A stretch of 64,000 bases of DNA from JACMLD01 sp044223995 (GCA_044223995.1 JBGALE010000003.1:682001-746000); one strand, 5' to 3'. Counted from the first letter of the stretch, positions 8,262 to 16,265 are shown. Translations and numbers: made by a program. The notes: a model not told the origin generated them from the sequence alone.

Positions 8262-8637
8262 CCTGACTCCTTTGCCAAATCCAAATACCAAATTCGAAGA
8301 ACCAAGAACCAGGTAATTAATAATTAGTAATTAAGAATTTGCAACTGAAAACTATAAACACTAAACTTTAAACATGACTATCGACTATAGACTACCGACT
8401 ATTGACTATTGGCTATTGACTGCCTTTCAAATCCCAAATACCAAATTCGAAGAACCAAGAACCAGGTAATTAATAATTAGTAATTAAGAATTTGCAACTG
8501 AAAACTATAAACACTAAACTTTAAACATGACTATCGACTATAGACTACCGACTATTGACTATTGACTGCCTTTCAAACCCCAAATCCAAATTATATTCTC
8601 CTGACTCCTGACTCCCGACTACTGACTACTGACTCCT
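8262..8637. repeat. Heptad repeat island 4 with a 153-bp direct duplication
   Basis: This island starts right after the stop codon of the XRE-like gene. 8281-8410 and 8434-8563 are identical (130 bp, repeat period 153 bp). Just after the identical part, the first copy carries one extra 7-bp unit. Each copy contains, in order, CCAAATA-type units, AATT-type units, AAACNNT-type units and GACTNNT-type units. A further run of GACTCCT/GACTACT units fills 8601-8637. The identity of the copies indicates recent duplication. Confidence 0.93.
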
Positions 8638-8660
8638 CACCATTCACCACACAATTATTC

Positions 8661-8668
8661 TACCTTCG
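8661..8668 (+). promoter_or_regulatory. Candidate -7 promoter box of the GNAT gene
   Basis: TACCTTCG resembles the Bacteroidota sigma-A -7 element (TANNTTTG; TACNTTCG variants recur upstream of genes in this window). It lies 20 bp before the chosen ATG at 8689, giving a short leader. No clear -33 TTG at standard spacing. Confidence 0.5.
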
Positions 8669-8688
8669 TTGTCCTTAAATTGACCCGC

Positions 8689-9159
8689 ATGAATACCGGC
8701 ATTACCATCAGAAAGGCCACTATAGCCGATGTGAATAAGATACGATTACTCGAACTGGAATTGATTGCATTCGAGCAGCAAATTGTTCCTTCATTAAAAC
8801 AATCCGGTGAAATACACTATTACGATATCCCTGCAGTACTGACAGATGAAGATCGTTCCCTGTTATTATTATTAGAAGTAGCTGGTGAACTGGCCGGTTG
8901 CGGCCTTGGACAAATACGTATCAATAAAGACTATTACCAGGAAACATATTTCGGGTATATCGGGCTGATGTCTGTAAAACCTGCTTTCCGCGGTAAAGGA
9001 TACGGGCCAAGGATTATGAACGACCTGCTGGATTGGTTCCGCTCAAAAAATATCAAAGAAGTGAAATTAAAAGTATTCAGCAACAATGATGGCGCCATTG
9101 CTTCCTACAAAAAAGTTGGCTTTACGGAGCTGATGACAGAGATGCGCATGGATTTGTAA
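8689..9159 (+). CDS. GNAT family N-acetyltransferase
   Basis: 156 residues from the ATG at 8689; a TTG three codons upstream is in frame but unlikely given the promoter box position. GNAT motif A is clear near residues 85-110: YIGLMSVKPAFRGKGYG, with the RGKGYG acetyl-CoA pyrophosphate loop. Motif B follows at FSNNDGAIASYKKVGF. The substrate cannot be inferred from sequence. Single gene. Confidence 0.88.
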   Translation: MNTGITIRKATIADVNKIRLLELELIAFEQQIVPSLKQSGEIHYYDIPAVLTDEDRSLLLLLEVAGELAGCGLGQIRINKDYYQETYFGYIGLMSVKPAFRGKGYGPRIMNDLLDWFRSKNIKEVKLKVFSNNDGAIASYKKVGFTELMTEMRMDL

Positions 9160-9221
9160 TGACAGACGCTAATTTTTTAAAATCCCTCACCGGTTTACAT
9201 TGTATTACTAGAACTATCATC

Positions 9222-9252
9222 TTCTGTAACAAAGAAATTATTTTCTGCAACA
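9222..9252. promoter_or_regulatory. Direct repeat TTCTGYAACA upstream of cysM
   Basis: TTCTGTAACA at 9222-9231 is repeated as TTCTGCAACA at 9243-9252, exactly 21 bp apart (two helical turns), about 170 bp upstream of the cysM start. Helically phased direct repeats of this kind often bind regulators. This differs from the CTAC-N7-GTAG palindrome seen at the other sulfur genes. Confidence 0.3.
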
Positions 9253-9424
9253 GATAACATCATCTGATTTACACCAATACAAGATTATTTGGTGCCTGCC
9301 ATTTGTTAAATAAGGAGACAATTATCGCCTTTCCTGCAAATGTTACTGATTTCGGAAAACAATCCCTGCCCTTCACCTGTATATTTATGTCCCGTTTTTA
9401 ATTTATCCTGTAATTATTTCAATT

Positions 9425-10306
9425 ATGGCTGGTATTCTTGACCTGGTGGGAAATACACCGCTTGTGGAGCTAAAACATGTAACCGTTAACAAGGCTGTTA
9501 CCATTTATGCAAAGCTCGAAGGGAATAACCCGGGCGGCAGTGTAAAAGATCGTGCAGCTTACGGAATGATCAAGGGCGCGATGGACCGTGGTGAAATACA
9601 ACCTGGCATTACTTTAATTGAAGCTACCAGTGGCAATACCGGCATCGCATTGGCCATGATAGCCAGTTTATTTAATGTACCCATAGAGTTGGTCATGCCC
9701 GAAGATGCCACCAGGGAAAGAGTGTTAACCATGCAGGCATTTGGTGCGACCGTAACACTTACACCAAAAGAAAGATCAATGGAAGGATCGATTGATTATG
9801 CCAGTGAGAAAGTAGCAAAAGGCGGTTACCTGATGCTGAACCAATTTGGCAACAAAGACAATCCCGGTATGCATTACCGTACCACCGGGCCGGAAATATG
9901 GAATGATACAAAAGGCACCATCACACATTTTGTTTCTGCCATGGGCACTACGGGCACCATCATGGGTGTGTCGAGGTATTTGAAAGAAAAAAATCCGGCG
10001 ATACAAATTGTCGGCTGCCAGCCAGCCGAAGGTGCGAAGATTCCGGGTATCCGTAAATGGCCTGAAGCCTATCTTCCGACTATTTTCGATAAAAGCAGGG
10101 TTGACCGCATCATAGAAATACCCGAACAAAGCTCCCGCATTATGGCCAAGCGGCTTGCGAGGGAGGAAGCCATTTTCAGCGGTATGAGCAGTGGCGGTGC
10201 TGCGTATGCAGCAGTGGAATTGTCAAAAGAATTGAAGGAAGGAATTATTGTATGTATCATTTGTGACCGGGGCGACCGTTACCTTAGTTCCGACCTGTTT
10301 GATTAG
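9425..10306 (+). CDS. cysM: Cysteine synthase B (O-acetylserine sulfhydrylase)
   Basis: A 293-residue PLP enzyme of the cysteine synthase family. It has VGNTPLVEL at residues 8-16, the PLP lysine K41 in GNNPGGSVKDRAA, the phosphate-binding TSGNTGIALAM loop, and GMSSGGAAYAA near the C-terminus. It condenses O-acetylserine with sulfide (E. coli CysM also uses thiosulfate) to make cysteine. The short length and EGNNPGGSVKDR motif favour CysM over CysK; a separate CysK is encoded at 14429-15340. It has its own upstream region and is not in the cysH operon. Confidence 0.9.
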   Translation: MAGILDLVGNTPLVELKHVTVNKAVTIYAKLEGNNPGGSVKDRAAYGMIKGAMDRGEIQPGITLIEATSGNTGIALAMIASLFNVPIELVMPEDATRERVLTMQAFGATVTLTPKERSMEGSIDYASEKVAKGGYLMLNQFGNKDNPGMHYRTTGPEIWNDTKGTITHFVSAMGTTGTIMGVSRYLKEKNPAIQIVGCQPAEGAKIPGIRKWPEAYLPTIFDKSRVDRIIEIPEQSSRIMAKRLAREEAIFSGMSSGGAAYAAVELSKELKEGIIVCIICDRGDRYLSSDLFD

Positions 10307-10455
10307 ATAAGTTTGTGTTCAAATTGCCAGCTAGCGGTTATTCAATTTTACCTTTTAGGATAATTTATGCACAGGTTTACTAACAAACGTTGTTTGTAAT
10401 GGCTAAACTTGGCTTAGTTTTCACAGATTTATTTTTTTCCTTGTCGCCGGAACAG
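10307..10455. other. Intergenic region upstream of the cysH promoter
   Basis: No gene is seen. It contains a perfect inverted repeat, ACAAAC-GTT-GTTTGT, at 10383-10397, about 60 bp upstream of the -7 box. This could be a regulator site or a short hairpin. No terminator with a T-run was found after cysM. Confidence 0.4.
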
Positions 10456-10482
10456 TAACTTTGCCTACTAAGTTGGTAGACT
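10456..10482 (+). promoter_or_regulatory. cysH operon promoter with overlapping candidate sulfur operator
   Basis: TAACTTTG at 10456-10463 fits the Bacteroidota -7 consensus TANNTTTG. Directly behind it, 10465-10479 is the palindrome CTAC-TAAGTTG-GTAG extended by ACT, covering the expected transcription start. The same CTAC-N7-GTAG / AGTCTA...TAGACT design is found at three other sulfur units in the window. Its position suggests repression by blocking the start site. The binding protein is not encoded here. Confidence 0.6.
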
Positions 10483-10490
10483 TTAATAAT

Positions 10491-10562
10491 ATGATGAACA
10501 TTCTCTCCATAAAACAGTTTTGCAAGCGCTGCACCACTTCTATGTGTTGTTGTTGTTGCTGA
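10491..10562 (+). CDS. Polycysteine leader peptide of the cysH operon
   Basis: A 23-codon ORF (ATG ATG AAC ... TGA) begins about 20 nt after the predicted transcription start and ends 70 nt before the cysH ATG. Residues 11, 14 and 19-23 are Cys; the last five codons are TGT TGT TGT TGT TGC, directly followed by the stop. Seven Cys in 23 residues, clustered at the end and in front of a sulfate-assimilation operon, is the signature of a cysteine-sensing attenuator, as described for polycysteine leaders in mycobacteria. No intrinsic terminator follows. CTATG at 10540-10544, just before the Cys run, complements CATAG at 10627-10631, just before cysH, and the spacer is C-rich and G-poor. Translational coupling or Rho-dependent attenuation are both possible. 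Confidence 0.75.
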   Translation: MMNILSIKQFCKRCTTSMCCCCC

Positions 10563-10632
10563 TCCAGGTTACCCATCCCCCATTGCTGCCAACTGAAATT
10601 ACCCTGTTCTAAAAAAATATTGTTACCATAGT

Positions 10633-11373
10633 ATGAGCACCGAACCAACACAGTCCTTTTCCCGATTAACCTATCAATTAGATAGACTAGACATTTTGCC
10701 TGCACTTTCCGTACTGGCGAACGAGTACCCCGGGAAAGTTACTTTCTCCAGCAGCTTCGGCATCGAAGACCAGGTGATCACCCATGAGATACTGAACAAT
10801 CATTTACCCATCTCCATATTTTCCCTGGACACAGGCCGTCTCTTTGCCGAAACCTATTCTGTATGGAGCAGTACCAATGAACGGTACAATACGCATATCA
10901 AAGCATATTATCCCAATCATAGCCTTCTCGAAACATTTATTGAAGAAAAAGGGCCCAATGCATTTTATGAATCGGTAGATAACCGCAAGTCCTGCTGCTA
11001 TATCAGGAAAGTAGAGCCGCTAAAACGCGCGCTGGCTGGAAATGCTGTTTGGATTACCGGGCTACGGGCAGAACATTCGCCCGATCGCAGAGATTTACCC
11101 ATGGTGGAATGGGATGAAAGCAATCAAATTATTAAATATCACCCCCTGCTTCACTGGACAACAGCAGAAGTAAAAGAATATGTACGCATCAATAATATTC
11201 CTTACAATCCCCTTCATGATCGCGGGTTTGTAAGTATCGGTTGTGCACCCTGTACACGCGCCATCAAACCGGGAGAAGACTTCCGGGCAGGCAGGTGGTG
11301 GTGGGAAGACAGTTCAAAGAAAGAATGCGGCCTGCATGTTCACGATACAAATACTATTGCAGCACAGGAATAA
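10633..11373 (+). CDS. cysH: Assimilatory adenylylsulfate (APS) reductase
   Basis: A 246-residue protein of the PAPS/APS reductase family. Visible features are the SSSFGIEDQV phosphate-binding loop (39-48), SLDTGR (64-69), the Cys pair C121-C122 and C204-C207 (GCAPC), and the catalytic ECGLH (231-235, Cys232). The CC...CxxC set binds a [4Fe-4S] cluster and is typical of the APS-using bacterial enzymes. This agrees with the absence of an APS kinase (CysC) in the operon and in the short CysN. It reduces APS to sulfite in the cytoplasm. First gene of cysH-D-N-E-K, behind the polycysteine leader. Confidence 0.93.
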   Translation: MSTEPTQSFSRLTYQLDRLDILPALSVLANEYPGKVTFSSSFGIEDQVITHEILNNHLPISIFSLDTGRLFAETYSVWSSTNERYNTHIKAYYPNHSLLETFIEEKGPNAFYESVDNRKSCCYIRKVEPLKRALAGNAVWITGLRAEHSPDRRDLPMVEWDESNQIIKYHPLLHWTTAEVKEYVRINNIPYNPLHDRGFVSIGCAPCTRAIKPGEDFRAGRWWWEDSSKKECGLHVHDTNTIAAQE

Positions 11374-11385
11374 ACAGTTTGAAAA

Positions 11386-12294
11386 ATGAGCAAGTACCAG
11401 TTAGATTATTTAGAACAGTTGGAATCAGAAGCCATTCATATTTTCCGCGAAGTAGCCGGGCAATTTGAAAGACCTGCCCTGCTGTTTTCCGGCGGGAAGG
11501 ATTCAATAACACTCGTGTACCTGGCATTGAAGGCATTCAGGCCGGGAAAATTTCCTTTCCCGCTGGTGCATATAGATACAGGACATAATTTTCCCGAAGC
11601 ACTGGCATTCCGCGATCAACTGGCAGAAAACATTGGCGAGAAATTAATTGTCCGGCACGTAGGCGATACCATCAAGAAGAAAAACCTGACCGAGCCAAAG
11701 GGAAAATTTGCCAGCAGGAATGCATTGCAAACTTTTACACTGCTCGATACCATTGAAGAATTTGGTTTCGACGCCTGCATCGGCGGCGCACGCCGTGATG
11801 AAGAGAAAGCCCGCGCCAAAGAAAGAATATTCTCCGTGCGCGATGAATTCGGGCAATGGAACCCAAAACTTCAGCGCCCTGAATTGTGGAATACCTATAA
11901 TGGTAAAATTGACAAGGGAGAAAATGTGCGCGTATTTCCTATCAGCAACTGGACAGAGCTGGATGTATGGAATTATATACGCAGGGAAAATATTGATCTC
12001 CCATCCATCTACTTTGCGCACGAACGGGAAGTGCTGGAGCATGAAGGTCAACTGGTAGCGATCTCAGAATTTATTCAGCTCGAACCGGAGGATAAGATTT
12101 CAAGGAAAACAGTTCGTTACCGTACCGTAGGCGACATGACCTGTACCGCAGCGGTAGAATCGAATGCCATCACCATTGAAGAGATTGTGAAAGAAATTAC
12201 CGCGACCAAAACCAGCGAACGTGGTGAAACACGCATCGATGATAAAGTGAGCGAAGCAGCCATGGAAGACAGGAAAAAGAACGGATACTTTTAA
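11386..12294 (+). CDS. cysD: Sulfate adenylyltransferase small subunit
   Basis: 302 residues, the same length as E. coli CysD. The PP-loop ATP-binding motif SGGKDS lies at residues 35-40, and the family blocks VHIDTGHNFPEAL, CIGGARRDEEKARAKERIFS and VRYRTVGDMTCTAAV are present. With CysN it converts sulfate and ATP to APS. It starts 12 bp after cysH and is followed by cysN after 19 bp, so it is co-transcribed. Confidence 0.96.
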   Translation: MSKYQLDYLEQLESEAIHIFREVAGQFERPALLFSGGKDSITLVYLALKAFRPGKFPFPLVHIDTGHNFPEALAFRDQLAENIGEKLIVRHVGDTIKKKNLTEPKGKFASRNALQTFTLLDTIEEFGFDACIGGARRDEEKARAKERIFSVRDEFGQWNPKLQRPELWNTYNGKIDKGENVRVFPISNWTELDVWNYIRRENIDLPSIYFAHEREVLEHEGQLVAISEFIQLEPEDKISRKTVRYRTVGDMTCTAAVESNAITIEEIVKEITATKTSERGETRIDDKVSEAAMEDRKKNGYF

Positions 12295-12313
12295 AACACA
12301 ACAACGATTATAC

Positions 12314-13555
12314 ATGGATTTATTACGTTTTATTACAGCAGGCAGTGTGGACGATGGTAAGAGCACGTTAATCGGGCGGCTGTTGTTCGACAGCAAGTCG
12401 ATCATGATTGATCAACTCGAGGCCATCGAAAAACAAAGCCGCAATAAGGAAGACGGTGAAATCGATTTGGCTTTACTGACTGACGGTCTCCGTGCTGAGC
12501 GCGAACAAGGTATTACCATTGATGTGGCTTATAAATATTTCAGTACGCCAAAAAGAAAATTTATCATCGCCGATGCACCAGGCCATGTTCAGTATACGCG
12601 AAATATGGTAACCGGCGCATCCAACTCGGATCTCGCGATCATTTTGATCGATGCAAGAAATGGTGTGGTGGAACAAACACGTCGTCATTCTATCATTGCT
12701 TCCCTGCTGAATATTCCGCATATAGTAGTAGCCATTAATAAAATGGATCTCGTCAATTATTCGCAGGATATCTATAATAATATTGTTATTGATTACTCCG
12801 AAGTGGCTAAATCACTTGGGTTAAAAGATGTGGTATATATTCCCATCAGTGCATTAAACGGTGGCAATATCGTCGAGAAGTCGGGCAATTTCCCCTGGTA
12901 CGAAGGCGAATCGCTGCTGCACATCCTGGAAAATGTGGAAGTACATGATGACATCAACCTGACCGATGCACGTTTTCCCGTTCAGTATGTTATACGCCCG
13001 CAAACACCGGAGCTGCATGATTACAGGGGCTATGCCGGAAAAATCATCAGCGGTATTTATAGGAAAGGAGATGCCGTAACCATTCAGCCTGCCGGTTTGC
13101 AGAGCAGGATAAAAGCTATAGAAATTGGCGGGAAAGAAATCGAAGAGGCATTTGCACCACAAAGCGTCGTATTGCACCTTGAAGATGACATTGATGTAAG
13201 CCGTGGTGATGTAATTGTAAAAAAAGAACATACGCCCCAGGTAGACAATGAACTGGAAGTGCTGCTCTGCTGGATGGGCAATAAACCTTTGACAACCGGT
13301 AATAAATATTTACTGCAGGTAAACAGCCGCGTGGTAAAAACTGTTGTAAAGGACATCGAATACAAACTGGATGTAAATTCCCTGCAGAAAGAATTCGGGC
13401 CTGCAGCAGCAGGTCTTAATGATATCGTGAAGGCAAGAATTAAAACGGCATCGCCGGTAGTGTTTGACAGTTACAGGAGTTTGCGTGAGAACGGCGGCGC
13501 AATACTGATCGACGAAACCAGTCATGTAACCGTGGGAGCATGTATGATTCAGTAA
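12314..13555 (+). CDS. cysN: Sulfate adenylyltransferase large (GTPase) subunit
   Basis: A 413-residue GTPase of the elongation-factor superfamily. G1 is GSVDDGKST (10-18), G3 is DAPGHVQYTRNM, G4 is NKMD, followed by two beta-barrel domains. GTP hydrolysis drives APS formation by CysD. It is shorter than E. coli CysN and has no C-terminal APS kinase domain, unlike the CysNC fusion, which fits direct reduction of APS by the CysH here. Fourth feature of the operon after the leader, cysH and cysD. Confidence 0.95.
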   Translation: MDLLRFITAGSVDDGKSTLIGRLLFDSKSIMIDQLEAIEKQSRNKEDGEIDLALLTDGLRAEREQGITIDVAYKYFSTPKRKFIIADAPGHVQYTRNMVTGASNSDLAIILIDARNGVVEQTRRHSIIASLLNIPHIVVAINKMDLVNYSQDIYNNIVIDYSEVAKSLGLKDVVYIPISALNGGNIVEKSGNFPWYEGESLLHILENVEVHDDINLTDARFPVQYVIRPQTPELHDYRGYAGKIISGIYRKGDAVTIQPAGLQSRIKAIEIGGKEIEEAFAPQSVVLHLEDDIDVSRGDVIVKKEHTPQVDNELEVLLCWMGNKPLTTGNKYLLQVNSRVVKTVVKDIEYKLDVNSLQKEFGPAAAGLNDIVKARIKTASPVVFDSYRSLRENGGAILIDETSHVTVGACMIQ

Positions 13556-13576
13556 AAAATTAATGGAACTATTAAT

Positions 13577-14410
13577 ATGAGCGAAAAAGCTTTTATAAAA
13601 GAATTATTTCAGCGCAACAGGAAATGTTTCAACAGTTTCCCCGACAAGGAAACCGCTGAGAATTTTGTGGATGACCTGTTTAATTTTCTGTTCGCTTCTT
13701 ATGAAGGCAAATACAGCAGCGAGGAAAAACTGTCGGGGCATTTCACCGCAATCAAAAACACTTTTTCGGCCATCCTGTTTGAATTGCTGCGCGACGAAAA
13801 GGCAGTTGAAAAACATGCAGGTGTTTTTTTTGACCAGTTGCCCGGCATTTACCAGCAGTTGCTGAAGGATGCCGATGCTATTTTAAAATTTGATCCTGCT
13901 GCACAATCCATCGAAGAAGTGCTGGCTGCTTATCCTGGTTTTTATGCCACCGCTATTTACCGCATTGCGCATCAATTGCACCAGCAGGAGATAAAAGTAT
14001 TACCGAGATTGTTTTCAGAATATGCGCACAGTAAAACGGGCATTGATATTCACCCGGGCGCGGAGATTGGTGATTCCTTTTTTATTGATCACGGTACCGG
14101 CATTGTTATCGGCGAAACTACACTCATTGGTGACAATGTAAAGATATACCAGGGTGTAACCCTTGGTGCGCTCAATGTTGCCAAAGCACTTGCTTCTTCC
14201 AAACGTCATCCTACCATTGAAGATAATGTAATCATTTATTCAGGTGCGACCATTTTAGGGGGAGATACTGTCATCGGTCATGATAGTATCATTGGCGGGA
14301 ATGTTTGGCTTACTTACAGTGTGCCATCCTTCTCACTCGTATACCATAAAAGCGAAATAAAAGTAAGAGATAATAACCCAATGCCCGAAGCATTGAATTT
14401 TGTTATATAA
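13577..14410 (+). CDS. cysE: Serine O-acetyltransferase
   Basis: 277 residues: an N-terminal helical domain, then a left-handed beta-helix of hexapeptide repeats from about residue 155 (DIHPGAEIGDSFFIDHGTGIVIGETTLIGDN). It acetylates serine to O-acetylserine for CysK/CysM. It ends ALNFVI, with Ile as the last residue; in characterised CysE proteins a C-terminal Ile inserts into CysK to form the cysteine synthase complex. Immediately followed by cysK (18-bp gap). Confidence 0.94.
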   Translation: MSEKAFIKELFQRNRKCFNSFPDKETAENFVDDLFNFLFASYEGKYSSEEKLSGHFTAIKNTFSAILFELLRDEKAVEKHAGVFFDQLPGIYQQLLKDADAILKFDPAAQSIEEVLAAYPGFYATAIYRIAHQLHQQEIKVLPRLFSEYAHSKTGIDIHPGAEIGDSFFIDHGTGIVIGETTLIGDNVKIYQGVTLGALNVAKALASSKRHPTIEDNVIIYSGATILGGDTVIGHDSIIGGNVWLTYSVPSFSLVYHKSEIKVRDNNPMPEALNFVI

Positions 14411-14428
14411 AAAAAGTAAAAAGGAATT

Positions 14429-15340
14429 ATGAAAGCGAACAGCATTTTACAAACGATAGGAAATACACCCCATGTACGCATTAACAAATTGTACGGAAAG
14501 GAGTATGAAGTTTGGATCAAACTGGAAAGGAACAACCCCGGCGCCAGTATCAAAGACAGGATTGCACTGTCGATGATTGAAGATGCAGAAAACAAAGGCA
14601 TCCTGCACAAGGACAGTGTCATCATTGAACCAACATCGGGCAATACAGGTATTGGTTTGTCACTGGTAGCTGCAGTAAAAGGATACAGGATAATCCTGGT
14701 GATGCCGGAAAGTATGAGTATAGAAAGAAGAAGGCTGATGGCGCTGTATGGTGCATCTTTTGTACTGACACCCCGTGAAAAAGGGATGAAGGGCGCTATT
14801 GAAAAAGCAACGGAGCTGGTTAACGAAACACCCAATAGCTGGATGCCGCAGCAGTTTGACAATCCTGCCAACACTGCTGTTCACCGCAAAACAACTGCAC
14901 AGGAAATTCTGAATGATTTTCCAACTGGTTTGGATTATGTCATAACAGGTGTAGGAACCGGTGGGCATATTACGGGTGTTGCTGAAATATTAAAAGAAAA
15001 ATTCCCCAAACTGAAAGTATTTGCAGTAGAGCCGGAATTATCTCCTGTATTGAGCGGCGGGTCACCTTCACCACACCCGATACAGGGAATCGGTGCAGGG
15101 TTCATACCATCCATATTAAATAAAAATATTCTCGACGGAGTCATACAGGTAGGAAAAGAGGAAGCATTTGAATATGCACAAAGACTGGCGAAAGAAGAGG
15201 GTATACTCGCAGGTGTATCGACCGGCGCATCACTGGCAGCAGTGGCTAAAAAACTGGCGGAAATTCCAAAAGGATCAAAAGTGCTGACATTTAATTACGA
15301 TACCGGCGAACGTTACTTATCGATCGACGGTTTGTTTTAA
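14429..15340 (+). CDS. cysK: Cysteine synthase A
   Basis: A 303-residue PLP enzyme. The PLP lysine K42 lies in NNPGASIKDRIAL, the phosphate loop is EPTSGNTGIGLS, and the C-terminal substrate-binding segment is GVSTGASLAAV. It makes cysteine from O-acetylserine and sulfide, and with CysE forms the cysteine synthase complex. Last gene of the cysH-D-N-E-K operon; a strong hairpin terminator follows 11 bp after the stop. Confidence 0.94.
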   Translation: MKANSILQTIGNTPHVRINKLYGKEYEVWIKLERNNPGASIKDRIALSMIEDAENKGILHKDSVIIEPTSGNTGIGLSLVAAVKGYRIILVMPESMSIERRRLMALYGASFVLTPREKGMKGAIEKATELVNETPNSWMPQQFDNPANTAVHRKTTAQEILNDFPTGLDYVITGVGTGGHITGVAEILKEKFPKLKVFAVEPELSPVLSGGSPSPHPIQGIGAGFIPSILNKNILDGVIQVGKEEAFEYAQRLAKEEGILAGVSTGASLAAVAKKLAEIPKGSKVLTFNYDTGERYLSIDGLF

Positions 15341-15351
15341 ATAATATTTCA

Positions 15352-15377
15352 CCGGGCCGAAATGCCCGGCAATTTTA
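15352..15377 (+). terminator. Terminator of the cysH-D-N-E-K operon
   Basis: The perfect 6-bp stem CCGGGC / GCCCGG with a 6-nt loop is followed by CAATTTTAT. It lies just after cysK and separates it from cobA, so cobA-cysJ-cysI needs its own promoter. Confidence 0.8.
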
Positions 15378-15386
15378 TCATTTATT

Positions 15387-15407
15387 AATCTACTGGTAAA
15401 GTAGACT
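15387..15407 (+). promoter_or_regulatory. Candidate sulfur operator upstream of cobA
   Basis: CTAC-TGGTAAA-GTAG at 15390-15404, followed by ACT, is the same inverted repeat as at cysH, with the outer AGT half only partly kept. It ends 3 bp before the cobA ATG, so it would overlap the ribosome-binding region of the mRNA or the transcription start of a very short leader. No clear -7 box was recognised. Confidence 0.55.
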
Positions 15408-15410
15408 AAC

Positions 15411-16265
15411 ATGAACCAACCAACTCAAATAAAGGGAAAAGTCATCCTGGCTGGAGCCGGTTGTGGCGATCCGGAACTGGTAACTGTAAAAGCTGCACGC
15501 TGGATACAGCAGGCGGACATCATATTGACCGATCGGTTGGTAAGCCAGGATATCATACAACAATACGCTTCAGAACAGGCTACTATAATTTATGTAGGCA
15601 AACAGTGCAGGCGCGGTGTATCGACACCACAACAAACCATCAACGAACTGATGGTAGAATATGCTATACAGGGAAAACTGGTCGTGCGTTTAAAAGGCGG
15701 TGATGTCTCCATTTTCTCCAATGTACTGGATGAGTTACAAACATTGACTGAAAATAATATCGCCTACGAAATTGTGCCGGGTGTATCTGCCGCATTGGGT
15801 GCCGCGGCCTACTCCGGTATCCCGTTAACCGCACGCGGCTATTCTACAGCAGTACGTTTTCTCACTTACTATCAATCAGATGTTGTCAGCGATGCATACT
15901 GGAAAGAATTATCCGGGACGGATGATACACTGGTATTTTATATGTCGTCAGAAACACTGGACGCGCTGGTGGAAAAACTTACGCACTATAATATTTCACC
16001 CGATAAATTACTCGCAGTCGCCGAACAGGCCACTACGCCGCTTCAGCATATCCATACCTGCAGCTTGTATGAGTATGAAACGACACTGAAAGGACAACGT
16101 TTTGTGTCGCCTTCGCTGGTCATCATCGGGAAAGTGGTCAACCTGCACAAAAATTTTGCATGGCTGGACAACAGCAACAGCAGGGAATATTATTTTAAAC
16201 CGGTAGCAAAATTATCCGAAACATTGTTAACAGATAAAGTACAGCAACATGTTGGGAGAGCCTAA
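15411..16265 (+). CDS. cobA: Uroporphyrinogen-III C-methyltransferase (SUMT)
   Basis: A 284-residue SAM-dependent tetrapyrrole methylase: GAGCGDPELVTVKAA near the N-terminus, YVGKQ, RLKGGD, the conserved VPGVSAALGAAAYSGIPLTARG, and VIIGKVV near the end. It makes precorrin-2, the first committed step to siroheme, the cofactor of the sulfite reductase encoded two genes downstream. It overlaps cysJ by 17 bp, indicating translational coupling. The oxidation and iron-insertion steps are probably carried by the N-terminal domain of the fusion protein at 19753. Confidence 0.92.
   Translation: MNQPTQIKGKVILAGAGCGDPELVTVKAARWIQQADIILTDRLVSQDIIQQYASEQATIIYVGKQCRRGVSTPQQTINELMVEYAIQGKLVVRLKGGDVSIFSNVLDELQTLTENNIAYEIVPGVSAALGAAAYSGIPLTARGYSTAVRFLTYYQSDVVSDAYWKELSGTDDTLVFYMSSETLDALVEKLTHYNISPDKLLAVAEQATTPLQHIHTCSLYEYETTLKGQRFVSPSLVIIGKVVNLHKNFAWLDNSNSREYYFKPVAKLSETLLTDKVQQHVGRA

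Noticed and set aside
10560..10632. Intrinsic terminator between the polycysteine leader and cysH
   Set aside because: No GC-rich stem with a T-run; only an A-run (10611-10617) and weak 5-bp pairings are present.
11644..12051. Long antisense frame inside cysD, and similar frames inside other genes
   Set aside because: They lie wholly within clearly coding genes on the other strand, lack protein-like patterns and have no regulatory context.
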